Assembly: GCA_040506275.1 (NCBI GenBank)
Contig: JBEVXD010000013.1
Span: 70,286 to 134,285 of the forward strand
From: Thiodiazotropha sp040506275
GTDB lineage: Bacteria; Pseudomonadota; Gammaproteobacteria; Chromatiales; Chromatiaceae
Reading direction: 5' to 3'
Length of the DNA stretch: 64,000 nt
Positions 18,163 to 27,599 of the stretch are shown piece after piece (the first letter of the stretch is position 1; the number at the start of each line of letters is the position of its first letter). The notes under the pieces are model-generated. The model was not told the DNA's origin. It saw only the letters and a list, made by a program, of their open reading frames with translations, and made no database searches. Position numbers and translations under genes: made by a program.

Positions 18163-18260
18163 TCATCCCAATATTTGGGATCTGATACACCTTTATAAAT
18201 TTCATTTATAAGGTCAATTGCAAGCGAAAGTGTATGCACTCTTTGCTTATAATTTGACAT
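18163..18260 (-). pseudogene. Truncated 5' end of a LuxR-family gene
   Basis: From the ATG at 18260 about 32 codons read MSNYKQRV..SLAIDLINEIYKG, clearly related to the start of the LuxR regulator at 23713-24858 (MSIENRKKL..LILDLINEIYKG). The similarity continues upstream through the leader and a palindrome, and ends abruptly near the inverted repeat at 18121. The rest of the gene is absent. This is a remnant of a paralogue. Confidence 0.75.
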
Positions 18261-18291
18261 AAATCAACATCCCTTCAATTTTAAGATATGT

Positions 18292-18311
18292 CCCCATTCA
18301 TATGAATGGGG
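18292..18311. promoter_or_regulatory. 20 bp palindrome upstream of the truncated luxR paralogue
   Basis: CCCCATTCATATGAATGGGG is a perfect 20 bp palindrome about 31 bp upstream of the remnant's start codon. The intact luxR gene has a related imperfect palindrome in the same place (24889-24908). An operator for a LuxR-family regulator, perhaps autoregulatory, is inferred. Confidence 0.6.
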
Positions 18312-18705
18312 TGAAAATTATTTATATATATTACATTCAATTGTATGTTTTATGGTGAATACCGTAATTGCTAGGGAACATCTAAATAAGTCATAAAAAA
18401 ACGACAGTTTGAACCACTCATTAACAGATAATATTGAAGCTGATTGTTATTTGGCTATCGTTTCAATATGGCCAATTAAAGAGCGGATTATGATTACGAC
18501 ACATTTTCTATAATCATGTCTATAAAATATGGATGCTCAACGCGAGCTAAACAAATAACATGCTTATTGATAGTTTTACTGTCATTAGAATAATGTAAAT
18601 TGATGAGTGTATTTGGGTAACATTCCTGGGATGTTGTGTTACTTGAGTTCATTAATATTTCAAATCTATTTTATCATTAGAATTGTAATATATCTGGAGT
18701 AAAAG
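18312..18705. other. AT-rich gap without recognised gene
   Basis: Nothing coding or structured enough to call between the palindrome and the following gene remnant. Confidence 0.5.
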
Positions 18706-19128
18706 ATGTATAGGTCATTCATAGTAGTACCATAATTTTAATTAGCTTGACTGGCTGCACGGGTAGAACGTCAATGAAAGCAATGTCGGCCCCAATCTCA
18801 GAATTTCGGGCACAACTTGTTATCGATGGGCAAACAACAACACAAATATTCTATCAATGTTTGGCAATCCAAATGGATTTATTCAAGGCACGACAAGTCA
18901 GCAAGGTTTTGTTGCTCAATCTACATGATTAAATCAAGACAAAATGTTATGCATAATAAAGACTACGTTCTTAATTCTAGTGCGAAAGTGGGTTTTATGG
19001 TTTTTACGGGGAGTTCAGGATCTGCGAGGCTTATATGTAAAGTATTTACCGTTCTTCTAAATAAGAAGGATATTGTAATAGCCCATGCATTCATCGAAGA
19101 TAACCAAATCACAAATGACAAACTTTAA
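18706..19128 (+). pseudogene. Frameshifted small lipoprotein gene
   Basis: An ATG at 18706 has a strong ribosome site (GGAG, six-base spacing). Reading across frames gives MYRSFIVV, then IILISLTGCTGR (a lipoprotein signal with LTGC lipobox) and ISEFRAQLVIDGQTTTQ, then in another frame NILSMFGNPNGFIQGTTSQQ, and later KVGFMVFTGSSGSARLICKV. At least three frameshifts or stops interrupt it. The original product was probably a surface lipoprotein of unknown function. Sequence error cannot be excluded, but neighbouring genes are also broken. Confidence 0.5.
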
Positions 19129-19297
19129 GCAGTTGACTATTCAAATGAGCCTCTTGACTGTATTTATGATCAAAGCGACTTGATAATGAAGATATAAATG
19201 TGATGTGTAAAAATAATACTGTAAAAAAAGTCTTACCCCCCTGGTTTTGATATCACTTACCACGACCCTAACTTATAACTTATTTAGAGAAATCAAG

Positions 19298-19996
19298 GTG
19301 TTCAAAATAAATTATTTTCGGCATTGTTGGTATCGAACTACTATTTGTGTTCTCTATAGCACTAACAGGTCAATCGCTCTCTGATAAAGATGCAAAATCC
19401 GTAATTGAAGCACACTGGAATAAAACTGGTAGAGAGTCACCCATGCAAGGTAATTACACTGTAGTGAATCGAGGATGGAATTGGGCAATAGGCACTGTTT
19501 CTCAACATACTTACAAAGATATGCTCGAATGGAACAAATTGGGATTTTTAACTATTTCTTCGGATAAGAAATACGACAATTTTAAAAAAGGTAAAGGTTT
19601 CACTTTCAGCCAATTTCAAGAACACATGGATGGCGTTCAGAAGAAAATCACGGTACACCCGACACAATCCGGGCTAAAGTACAAACACACAGATAATCCA
19701 AACTGGCTAAAATACCCTACGGTAAATTCAAAATTAACGAAATTGTTAAGAATGAAGAGCGAATTAAAGGAGTCGATGATTACCGTATAGTAATGGTTAC
19801 GTATAAAGCTATATGGTCACCAGTATTTGCGCAATTTGGCACAGCACGTAAACACCCTATGTATGAAAGGAGGAAAGCAACAGTTTTGTTTAAGTGGGAT
19901 CCATTTAATTCAAGCTGGAATGTCATCACATACGATATTGCTGAAGAAAACAAGGACTTCACAACTAAGTATGTTGTTAAGGAATTACAACGTTAA
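19298..19996 (+). pseudogene. Frameshifted secreted protein gene, unknown family
   Basis: A GTG near 19298 begins MFKIN; a shift then gives IIFGIVGIELLFVFSIALTG, a signal-like helix, followed by a good frame (DKDAKSVIEAHWNKTGRESP ... NRGWNWAIGTV). Near 19710 the frame breaks at a run of four A: continuing in the next frame yields IPYGKFKINEIVKNEERIKG and VDDYRIVMVTYKAIWSPVF, which reads straight into the frame ending ELQR at 19996. One missing A restores this second join. The whole gene is therefore one ~225-codon protein with two frameshifts rather than two ORFs. Confidence 0.65.
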
Positions 19997-20140
19997 CAAT
20001 GCAAATATGCACAGTATTTTATGTTTAACAATACTGATTAACGGTCATGCCATTTCCTCTAATACAAAGTAATCAGCAGACACTTAACCTAAATAATTAG
20101 GCATCTGTTCATTTAAAAAAAAATAACTTAGGAGATATAT

Positions 20141-20368
20141 ATGTTATCAAAAATCATCGTTTCTTCGTACGAAGTATTGATTGAAATTTCACTTTGGCTC
20201 TTTCTTTTGATATCAGTTATTTCAGGATGGAAGATGGGTGATGGATTTTTTGGTGCCATCGGTGGACTGATCATAGGATTTGTAATTTCAGTAATGTTTT
20301 TTGGAGCGTTTTTAATTTTGAGTGATATCAGATCATCTGTACTACAAATTGAAAAGTCCCAAAAATAG
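20141..20368 (+). CDS. Small two-helix membrane protein, unknown function
   Basis: 75 residues with two membrane helices (about 15-30 and 35-58), the second Gly-rich (FFGAIGGLIIGF). The ATG has AGGAG with eight-base spacing, which supports expression. No family recognised. It stands between a broken gene and the DUF1566 lipoprotein gene. Confidence 0.65.
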   Translation: MLSKIIVSSYEVLIEISLWLFLLISVISGWKMGDGFFGAIGGLIIGFVISVMFFGAFLILSDIRSSVLQIEKSQK

Positions 20369-20453
20369 TTTCACTCTTTATTACTCCCATAGTTCCGGCT
20401 ATTAGAACAACTACTTACATTGACGCACCCGGTACTGATTTAAGGAACAAATT

Positions 20454-21584
20454 ATGGACAAGTATTACCATCTTTCTACAGTCATGCTCATAGTGTTGTT
20501 GACTGCCTGTGGTGGAGGCGGTGGTTCTGATTCTGCTCAGGAGCCAACCGATTCTATCCCACCCACTGGTCTAGTCGCCACCCCTGGTGATGTTATAATC
20601 CATGTGCAGTGGGACCCAGTAGGTGGAGCAGATAGTTACAATCTCTATTATGCAACTGAAAGCTTCGCAGGCCTAACCGACTTAGAGAATTATGCTAGCC
20701 TTGCAGGCGGTACATTGATGCCTAACCAGACCAGTCCAGTGATACTGACCGGAGTTTTAAACGGAACTCAGTATTATCTCGTTGTCACTGCTGTCAATAT
20801 AGCAGGCGAAAGTATTGCAAGCATTGAAGCTATTACCACTCCTTTACCGCAAACAACTACTTCTACCAGTCAAATCAACGATACTGGCATTACTTGGGGC
20901 GGTAACTATCCAGTTGGGAATAACACTACTTGCCTCGGTGAAACCATAGAACAGCAGGACTGCTCCCATGGCCGTGATGCACATCCGGCTACCAATAGTG
21001 ATAGTGATGGCCATGCCGGTTTCAGCTATACCAAGATTGACGCTAATGGTAACGAACTTCCTGTCAATGCAACCACCTGGTCCTGCATCAGAGACAATGT
21101 CACCGGTCTGGTCTGGGAGAAAAAGGAGGGAGGTAACGGTCGCTATGGCGATGAAGGTCTACATGACGCTGATGACACATATAACTGGTATAATACCGAT
21201 CCCAACACCAATGGTGGCAGCAATGGGTATGCAAACGATGATGGTGGAACCTGCTATGGTTACGTCAACAATTTAGCCCCCATCACTACCTACTGCAATA
21301 CTCAAGCATATGTAGCCCGTGTTAACACAGCCGGTCTCTGCGGTGCAACAAATTGGCGCATGCCGAGAAAAACAGAGCTGGTTGGCCTCCTTAACCTTAA
21401 CGGCACAAATCACACTACTGATCTGTCCTATTTCCCGAATTCTAGAAGTTCATTCTACTGGGCTTCAGCATATGCTCGAGTACCAGGCGCTGCTTGGATA
21501 GTCGGATTTGACTATGGCTTTTCCGATGGCTACTACCGCCACAATGGCAGTTTTCCTGTGCGCTTAGTTCGTAGCGTAGAGTAA
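20454..21584 (+). CDS. Lipoprotein with fibronectin type III and DUF1566 (Lcl C-terminal) domains
   Basis: 376 residues. A lipoprotein signal ends in LLTACGGGGG (Cys about 19). Residues ~37-125 form a fibronectin type III module (PTGLVATPGDVIIHVQWDP ... YLVVTAVNIAGES). The rest is a DUF1566 domain of the kind shared with collagen-like Lcl adhesin C-termini: VTGLVWEKKEGG, a Cys pair in the middle, TNWRMPRKTEL, and a final FPVRLVRSVE. Such proteins are surface-exposed in proteobacteria, and a binding or adhesion role is inferred. A second DUF1566 gene follows 190 bp downstream. Confidence 0.85.
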   Translation: MDKYYHLSTVMLIVLLTACGGGGGSDSAQEPTDSIPPTGLVATPGDVIIHVQWDPVGGADSYNLYYATESFAGLTDLENYASLAGGTLMPNQTSPVILTGVLNGTQYYLVVTAVNIAGESIASIEAITTPLPQTTTSTSQINDTGITWGGNYPVGNNTTCLGETIEQQDCSHGRDAHPATNSDSDGHAGFSYTKIDANGNELPVNATTWSCIRDNVTGLVWEKKEGGNGRYGDEGLHDADDTYNWYNTDPNTNGGSNGYANDDGGTCYGYVNNLAPITTYCNTQAYVARVNTAGLCGATNWRMPRKTELVGLLNLNGTNHTTDLSYFPNSRSSFYWASAYARVPGAAWIVGFDYGFSDGYYRHNGSFPVRLVRSVE

Positions 21585-21774
21585 TTTGACATGTTCAGTT
21601 TATCTGGTAGGAGCATGTACGTCCTGTGAGGTTTGCTTAATAAGCATGAGATGCTACGGCGCTGTTAGAGATCAAGCATTCTGAAATTATTCACCTAGCA
21701 GCAACAAAGATAGCTTATTTAAAGTGTTTACTTGATTGTTAAAGTGAGTTTATTCCCCATATCTGGGTGGAAAA

Positions 21775-22320
21775 ATGATGAAAATTTTAAACGTTAATAT
21801 TCTGAGACAACCATACCTATTTCTACTGGCCGTATTGTTAACTGTCACACCCACATGGGCGCAAACTTGTAACAGTGCTATTATACCTACAGCATCTGAC
21901 AGTCGATATCAGGATCATGGAGATGGCGCAGTAACCGACCTTCAGACAGGACTGATGTGGCAGCGGTGTTCCCTAGGCCAAAGTGGTACGGGATGCACTA
22001 CAGGCACTGCAACTCGATTTGCATGGGATCTTGCTTTACAACAGGGTGAGAATATAAACACAGGCGGTGGCTTTGCTGGTTACTCAGACTGGCGTCTGCC
22101 GAATAAAAAGGAGTTGGAGTCTCTTGTTGAAGAGGGGTGCTATAGTCCAGCCATAAATAATACGAATTTTCCAAACACCTCTAATACGGCCTTTTGGTCA
22201 TCTTCTCCAGATTCCCGCCATTCGGATAGTGCATTTGCTGTCCATTTTAGGGATGGCTATTCCACTTATTACTCCCGTAGCTCCAGTTATCAGGTGCGAC
22301 TAGTTCGTGGTGGGCTGTAA
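21775..22320 (+). CDS. Secreted DUF1566 domain protein
   Basis: 181 residues: a signal peptide (about 1-29, ending in TWAQ), then a single DUF1566 domain with the family landmarks DLQTGLMWQRCSLGQ, GYSDWRLPNKKELESLV, AFWSSSPDS and YQVRLVRGG. It lacks the lipobox and fibronectin module of the upstream paralogue. Start may be the ATG at 21775 or the next codon. Location is probably periplasmic or extracellular, function unknown. Confidence 0.83.
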   Translation: MMKILNVNILRQPYLFLLAVLLTVTPTWAQTCNSAIIPTASDSRYQDHGDGAVTDLQTGLMWQRCSLGQSGTGCTTGTATRFAWDLALQQGENINTGGGFAGYSDWRLPNKKELESLVEEGCYSPAINNTNFPNTSNTAFWSSSPDSRHSDSAFAVHFRDGYSTYYSRSSSYQVRLVRGGL

Positions 22321-22328
22321 CTGCTTAC

Positions 22329-22358
22329 TGGGGATAGCATGCGCTTCTAGTATCCCCA
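22329..22358 (+). terminator. Hairpin after the DUF1566 gene
   Basis: TGGGGATA and TATCCCCA form an 8 bp stem around a 14-base loop, nine bases after the stop codon at 22320. The following bases are only weakly T-rich, so terminator function is moderate. Confidence 0.45.
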
Positions 22359-22405
22359 ACTAATCTAAAATCCTATCACCATACATGGATTTTATCCCGA
22401 TTATA

Positions 22406-23635
22406 TGGACACATCTAAAAAGACCGATAATAGCCGTGGAGGTGTGTCATGCAACAACGCAGAAAATACTCAAACGAGTTCAAACGAGAAGCTGTTTCAC
22501 TAGCCAACCAATCCAATGTTTCCCTCAAGCAAGTAGCAAAAGAATTAGGGATTAATTCTGGCATGCTAGGACGCTGGTGAAGAGAATTGGGCCATCATGG
22601 AGAGAAAGCATTCAAAGGGCAAGGCAATGCCCGGGATGAGGGGATGGCCGCACTCAAGCGGGAGCTCGCCAGAGTTAAGAAGGAACGGTTTTTTTTAAAA
22701 GAAGCGGCTGTTCTTCATGAAAGAATCGAAATGAAGTACCGCATGGTCAAGCGTTGCCGCAATGATTTTCCTGTCAAAATGATGTGTAATCACCTAGGTG
22801 TATCTGTCAGCGGCTATTACGACTGGCGTGGCCGTAAGCCCAGTCAACGTACCATCGACAATGACCGATTGTTCAAGCGCATACAGACTATCCACGCTGA
22901 AGTGATGGCGTCATGGGTCCACCACGTATCTGGGAAGATCTGCGTTATGAGGGTGAAACCTGTAGCTTAAATCGAGTTGCCCGTCTTATGCAGGCCAATG
23001 ATCTGAAAGGCATTCCGCAGAAGAGACGCTGGTAAAAGAAATAATCCGGCCAAAGACCCGATGATATCAATAATCATCTGGAGCGTGATTTTAATGCTGA
23101 TCAGGACAATACAAAATGGGTCACTGATATTACCTATATCCGTACTGCAGAAAACTGGCTCTACCTGTGCGTGGTAATCGATCTGTTCTCTGGTATCGTT
23201 GTGGGTTGGTCCATGAGTCACCGACAGACTAGAGACCTGGCGATGCAGGCTGTTCTTATGGCCCTGTGGCAACGCAAAGATCATGAGCCTGTCATCCTGC
23301 ATTCTGATCGTGGTTGTTAGATCACCAACGATGAATATCAACGCTTCATCAAAGGTCACAACCTGATCTGTAGCATGAGTGACGTTGGAAGCTGCGCTGA
23401 TAACGCTGCTGTAGAAGGCTTCTTCAGATTACTCAAACGTGAACGTGTTCATCGCCGTCAATATCTGACTCGGGCAGAAGCCAGGGCAGACATCTTCGAT
23501 TACATCGAAAGGATCCATAACCCCAGGAGGAAAAGAAAACTTGCTGCTCTTAAGCAAGACTGTATTAAAGGAATCAGATACCACATCCATATAGATGGGC
23601 TTTAGCATGTTTCTAAAAAAAATGATTTGTGTCAA
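22406..23635 (+). mobile_element. Decayed IS3-family insertion sequence
   Basis: About 1.23 kb bounded by related imperfect ends (TGGACACATCTAAAAAG on the left, TTGACACAAATCATTTTT read inward from the right). It holds an orfA-orfB pair of IS3 type, broken by stops and frameshifts, and is therefore immobile on its own. I did not find a convincing target-site duplication. Confidence 0.8.
22449..23605 (+). pseudogene. IS3-family transposase OrfA/OrfB, inactivated
   Basis: OrfA starts at 22449 (QQRRKYSNEFKREAVSLANQ, a transposase helix-turn-helix) and is cut by TGA at 22578 inside LGRW-stop-RELG. It then continues as ALKRELARVKKERFFLKEA, where OrfB would normally be reached by frameshift. OrfB pieces read MKYRMVKRCRNDFP, CLGVS-like VSGYYDWRGRKPSQR, then after a frameshift near 22915 CSLNRVARLMQANDLKGI, WVTDITYI (first catalytic Asp), HSDRGC (second Asp) followed by an in-frame TAG at 23318, and NAAVEGFFRLLKRE (catalytic Glu). 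All three DDE residues persist, but several lesions block full-length protein. Confidence 0.88.
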
Positions 23636-23712
23636 TAAAACTCTGAGCGTTTTCTCTTAGCAGTCCCGAAAACGGAATTTTCGAGGGAATGACCATTCGA
23701 ACTAATTTTCTG

Positions 23713-24858
23713 CTATATACTCAATATCTTAACGATCAGTTCCTGTTGACTGCTCGCCTCTACCTTTTCAAACACATTTCGCAGATGCCAGCGCACAGTG
23801 TTTAACGAGATGCCTTGAGCTGATGAATATTCGGATAATGTTGTTCCAGTAACCAACGATTTTGTAAGTTTTACTTCTGCAGGCGTCAAAGAGAATAGGC
23901 TTGTCAGTCTGTTTGCACTTACATAATTACTGTTATCCGGATCTGATATAAGTAGCATTAGCGATGCGTTAACATGATGGCTATCATCCAAGCCATGTGT
24001 AAACGGTGCTACGTGTAGTTGCAAAGGCAGACTGTTTTGTTGCCTGGCAACGACCATATAGCGATTTTGTCTATCCTCACAGGAACCTGACATTGCGATT
24101 ATTCTCAATAGCTTTTCTTGAGTGGCCTTGTCTCTTATTCTAAAAACATCCCCCTGGGATGAGATTTCATTATTTTCATCTATTACCTTTTTTGCATAAC
24201 TGTTCAGGTATTGTATTTCTAGATTATCTGTAAGTAGTACAAGACCTTCTCTTCGATTATCCAGCAGCGCCGACAATAAAATGTTTTCAGATTTCAACAA
24301 CGATAGTTCCATTGCTATTGAGAAAGCGCGCTGTAGATGTGGCGCAAGAATCGACAGAAACTCCTTGATGAGAGCTGGATTCATTTCAGGTGAGGAGTCA
24401 ATCAATAGATTAAGAATTACATGTTTGTTCTCTCCATGCGCAAGCATTACAGCATAACCATCCTCAATCTTTTGCGGAAATAGATATTCTCTATAAAAGA
24501 TAGATTGGGCTAACTCCTGATATGGCAATAGGTCTGAGAAGCGTAGGACAGAAGCGTACTCCATTGATGACTCTAACTCTGTCCATGGGTCGATTTTATA
24601 GTAGTGATCCAGATATAAACCTATAAATTCCGGTTCAACATTGACTATTTTTGGAGCCAGCAATGGAATCTCTGATGGCACCATATCCGTAGTTTTGGGA
24701 GATCTTAGCGAGACCATCCCTTTGATGGCTCCAGTTTCCTGAATCAATCTTCTAAGAATGCAATCCCATGCATTGGGATTGAGAATCCCTTTATATATCT
24801 CGTTAATCAGGTCAAGGATAAGTGCATTTGAAAGTTTTTTGCGATTCTCTATTGACAT
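23713..24858 (-). CDS. LuxR-family transcriptional regulator
   Basis: 381 residues. The C-terminal LuxR helix-turn-helix (about 318-380) is clear: FSLTPAEVKLTKSLVTGTTL, then EYSSAQGISLNTVRWHLRNV and FEKVEASSQQELI. The N-terminal ~200 residues resemble no acyl-homoserine-lactone domain; a PAS-like stretch may lie at about 205-300 (LLTDNLEIQYLNSYAKKVI). The signal it senses is unknown. It is divergent from a lipoprotein gene, with an imperfect palindrome in the spacer. A truncated paralogue lies at 18163-18260. The IS3 remnant ends 77 bp beyond its stop. Confidence 0.85.
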   Translation of the reverse strand: MSIENRKKLSNALILDLINEIYKGILNPNAWDCILRRLIQETGAIKGMVSLRSPKTTDMVPSEIPLLAPKIVNVEPEFIGLYLDHYYKIDPWTELESSMEYASVLRFSDLLPYQELAQSIFYREYLFPQKIEDGYAVMLAHGENKHVILNLLIDSSPEMNPALIKEFLSILAPHLQRAFSIAMELSLLKSENILLSALLDNRREGLVLLTDNLEIQYLNSYAKKVIDENNEISSQGDVFRIRDKATQEKLLRIIAMSGSCEDRQNRYMVVARQQNSLPLQLHVAPFTHGLDDSHHVNASLMLLISDPDNSNYVSANRLTSLFSLTPAEVKLTKSLVTGTTLSEYSSAQGISLNTVRWHLRNVFEKVEASSQQELIVKILSI

Positions 24859-24888
24859 AGATCAACATCCTTCTACCGCAAATCAAGA

Positions 24889-24908
24889 CCCCACCCATAT
24901 TGATGGGG
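24889..24908. promoter_or_regulatory. Imperfect palindrome between luxR-type gene and lipoprotein gene
   Basis: CCCCACCCATATTGATGGGG keeps eight of ten symmetric pairs. A perfect relative, CCCCATTCATATGAATGGGG, stands at the matching position upstream of the truncated paralogue, 31-32 bp before the start codon in both. It is a candidate operator for either divergent gene. Confidence 0.55.
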
Positions 24909-25003
24909 CAAGAAATCCCATCGCTCATTATTATCTGAAATTGCGTTTAGCTGCAACACATCTGCCAATCGCAATGATTCTCGCTACCATTAGGTGAGTG
25001 ACT

Positions 25004-25546
25004 ATGAGTAAATTCAAGCTTTTTGCATATATCGTACTTATTTCTTCATTGACATCATTAGGTTGCCATCACCATGGGGTGAGGTCTTATGACTACAAAC
25101 CGGTTGACTATGAAAAATGGGCAAGTGGTATATATAACGAAGAGTTTATTGGGCAGGCAGTAATTGTCGAGGGGTACATAAACAAAAGACCAGCAGGTGG
25201 TATAACCCCTTATCAAGGAGCGTTTGGTATGTTTAAAAGCCCTAGGATTAGTCTATTTGTGTCTCAATACTCATATGATGATATCAGGCAAACAAGTATG
25301 CGTAACGGCGGCAGTGCGCATCAAGAATCTACTGAGATGATATCTAGAATGGTACAGGTTTCTGCCCCTATCTCTATGCGAGATAGAATACATGTGTTAA
25401 AGAATCGTCAAAAAGTAAAGGTATATGGCGTTGTCAAACAAATCGGTTCTGGCATCGGCCCTTGGTCTCGCATATACAGGAGAGTCAGGTCAGCAACCAT
25501 ACCTATATTTGTTGAAGCAGACAGAATCGAATTAGCGCAAAAATAG
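25004..25546 (+). CDS. Putative lipoprotein, unknown function
   Basis: 180 residues. The N-terminus is a lipoprotein signal with LTSLGC lipobox followed by HHHG. The body includes EFIGQAVIVEGYINKRPAGG and a C-terminal VKVYGVVKQIGSG ... IFVEADRIEL, an OB-like beta pattern reminiscent of small periplasmic OB-fold proteins, though this is only a resemblance. ATG 25004 is preferred over the GTG at 24998 because AGGTGA is well spaced. Divergent from the LuxR-family gene, which may control it. Confidence 0.65.
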   Translation: MSKFKLFAYIVLISSLTSLGCHHHGVRSYDYKPVDYEKWASGIYNEEFIGQAVIVEGYINKRPAGGITPYQGAFGMFKSPRISLFVSQYSYDDIRQTSMRNGGSAHQESTEMISRMVQVSAPISMRDRIHVLKNRQKVKVYGVVKQIGSGIGPWSRIYRRVRSATIPIFVEADRIELAQK

Positions 25547-26195
25547 AATTATTATAATTTTATAAGGCCGGAAGAGACTAATATGCTTTCTTGGCAATAC
25601 CGCTATTGTTTGTGCATAGCAGGTTAGTGTTTTAAGTTTTAACTAAACTCGCTTATTCATGAGGATTAACATCAGATATATTCTGGCTTTCGCCGGAATA
25701 ATAAATGGACCAGAGGTTATTCAACATGGAAAAGGGATAATGGAGCGTCAACGTGATAGTCTAAATTCCAGCTGCCATCTGGCTTGTAAGTGCGCTCATC
25801 TGTATCTACATCGCAAGGAAGCGTAGTGTGAAATCGTCATTTACTGGGAATCTTTTTATCATACTGTTGGGGCCGTTTACCATAATACCCCTCGCATTCT
25901 TGGCTAAGAGCGATCGAGCAATATAGGCAGATAAATAGCGAGGGCTTACAGAGATCTTTGCTCGTTTGATCCGTTGATGCTCCTTTCAATACCCAGTAAA
26001 TTACTCTCGCCAATCTCATCTTCAGGATCCAGCTCCAACCATAATCGCGGCATGCTCTATATATTTAATAGCAGCAGCGTATTTCCACTCAAGGTTTTTG
26101 TTCAGTTTATCTATCAGACACTAGCAGTTAGTATCCATCCTCACCTCTCCACAAGCACGCTAGCTTTTTTCTATTTGGGTGATGAAAATTCATAT
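25547..26195. other. Gap with only doubtful coding traces
   Basis: A minus-strand trace reads PCDVDTDERTYKPDGSWNLD (about 25760-25830), adjoining a 60-codon frame ending at 25837, but stops interrupt it and no family is recognised. Nothing else is supported. Confidence 0.4.
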
Positions 26196-26482
26196 TCAAC
26201 TGCAGTATCCAGATTGAAAGTCCTTAGCAGACAAAATGTGTGTGAAAGTGCGCTTATGGCCTCGCGAATAGACTTTATCGGCAACGTCGTAGATTTTTTT
26301 CTTACGGAGTCAAACGCTTTTAGAAATCCTGCCTCTGTGTCACTCAGCCCAGAGCAAAGCTTCTTAGTAGCATCCTCTTCCACATAGAATACAATCTCTA
26401 TGACATTGTCATAACCCCAGAAGCAGACTTGATTACCATCTACTTCAAAACTATGACTAGGATTTGGGAATTTCACACTCAT
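26196..26482 (-). pseudogene. DUF1488 family protein gene with a -1 frameshift
   Basis: Start ATG 26482 has GGAG six bases upstream. The first ~62 codons (SHSFEVDGNQVCFWGYDN, FYVEEDATKKL, EAGFLKAFDSVRKK) match DUF1488, a short proteobacterial family of unknown function. A run of seven A (plus-strand T at 26294-26300) shifts the frame; restoring one A gives KKIYDVADKVYSRGHKRTFT then HILSAKDF and a stop at 26196, the expected family C-terminus. Either a recent loss or a base-calling error. Confidence 0.75.
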
Positions 26483-26520
26483 TAGTATCTCCTTCACTAT
26501 TGGGCAGAGCAGACACTACT

Positions 26521-26900
26521 CTATGGACTCATCCCTTTAAGAAATTGGAACAGGTCAATCTCCGTAGAAAGCACCAGAGTGAGGTTTTGCTTTTATGACT
26601 GCATAGTCCTTGTGAACTCATACAACGTCTCAGATTATGGGCTTTGGCATATATTTCACTTGCCTTAGCATCTGCCAAGCCACGAACCTCCTCAACCTTC
26701 CGATATGCTTCGAAATGTATTTCACTAAGCTCGCGCACTCGATTGCCGCGTAATCTTGTAGCTTCACCATTGCCTTCGGAAAGAAAGCGTTCTGCAATCT
26801 GCCGACGTTTACTGATCATGCGGCCAAAGATCATCGGTCTCACACTTTCGTTTTAATTGATTCGTTTGAAACGGAATCCAAACAACTCTATCACTCCGTT
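26521..26900 (-). pseudogene. Decayed C-terminal fragment of an HflC-like SPFH protein
   Basis: Reading across frames gives IELFGFRFKRIN, an in-frame TAA, NESVRPMIFGRMISKRRQIA, ERFLSEGNGEATRLRG, a helix with ADAKASEIYAKAHN, then in the next frame ETLYEFTRTMQS and in a third LTLVLSTEIDLFQFLKG before the stop at 26521. This is the coiled-coil and C-terminal region of HflC, the membrane partner of HflK that modulates FtsH. The N-terminal half and hflK are absent, so it is a relic, not the functional gene. Confidence 0.78.
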
Positions 26901-27599
26901 CGGCGCATTTTTCGATAGCAACAGATTTAATCGATTCCGTCCTTTTCGGACTATATTCTCAATATCTGGCGGTAAGACATTACGATTAGAAGAATTACCC
27001 AAGGGATCATTGCCATTCTAGGATGGCATTGAATTACCCTCCACTGCTAACCGAACTTGTGATCTTGTTTCGATAAGCTAGTGTTACATCTTATCCGACT
27101 AACCAAAGTAATATTTTCTAAACATCTGCCACTTAATGGATAAATATATAGAACGTTTATAAGTCAGTTAATAGACTTGTTTACCGTATTAACCGCAGAT
27201 GGCAGATCGGAGTTCACAAGAAAGGAGTGTGTCGAGTAAATAAACAGAGGCCGTTTATTATTTAGTACGGCATAACGGCTTGCCCACTCACAGACGAAGT
27301 GCTGATAAAAGTCTCCTCCTATTCCGTTACTAAAGCAAATCAATATAATTATTGACCCGACACCTTAGTAGTACCTATATCTTGAAGAGGGTATTTTATT
27401 CAGCATTAAGCTACACTTAACGTATAGGTTAGAAATCCGAACACCGCCTTGCTCCCAGAGTTCCTCCTCCGTCAGATGACGGCAATCGCTTCTAATTATC
27501 AGTTTCTTTGGTACTGCATCAAAGGAATAGTGTCCACATCCTTTTGCTCAAACCTAATGCAAATAAGAGCAGATTATCTACGATAGGAAAGAAATATTC
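26901..27599. other. Gap without recognised gene
   Basis: About 700 AT-rich bases before the repeat protein gene. The part next to the HflC fragment may be eroded coding sequence; beyond that I see nothing. Confidence 0.45.

Noticed and set aside
25837..26019. 60-codon minus-strand frame continuing through a stop into PCDVDTDERTYKPDGSWNLD
   Set aside because: Could be a relic, but no family is recognised and the frame is broken; kept only as a trace.
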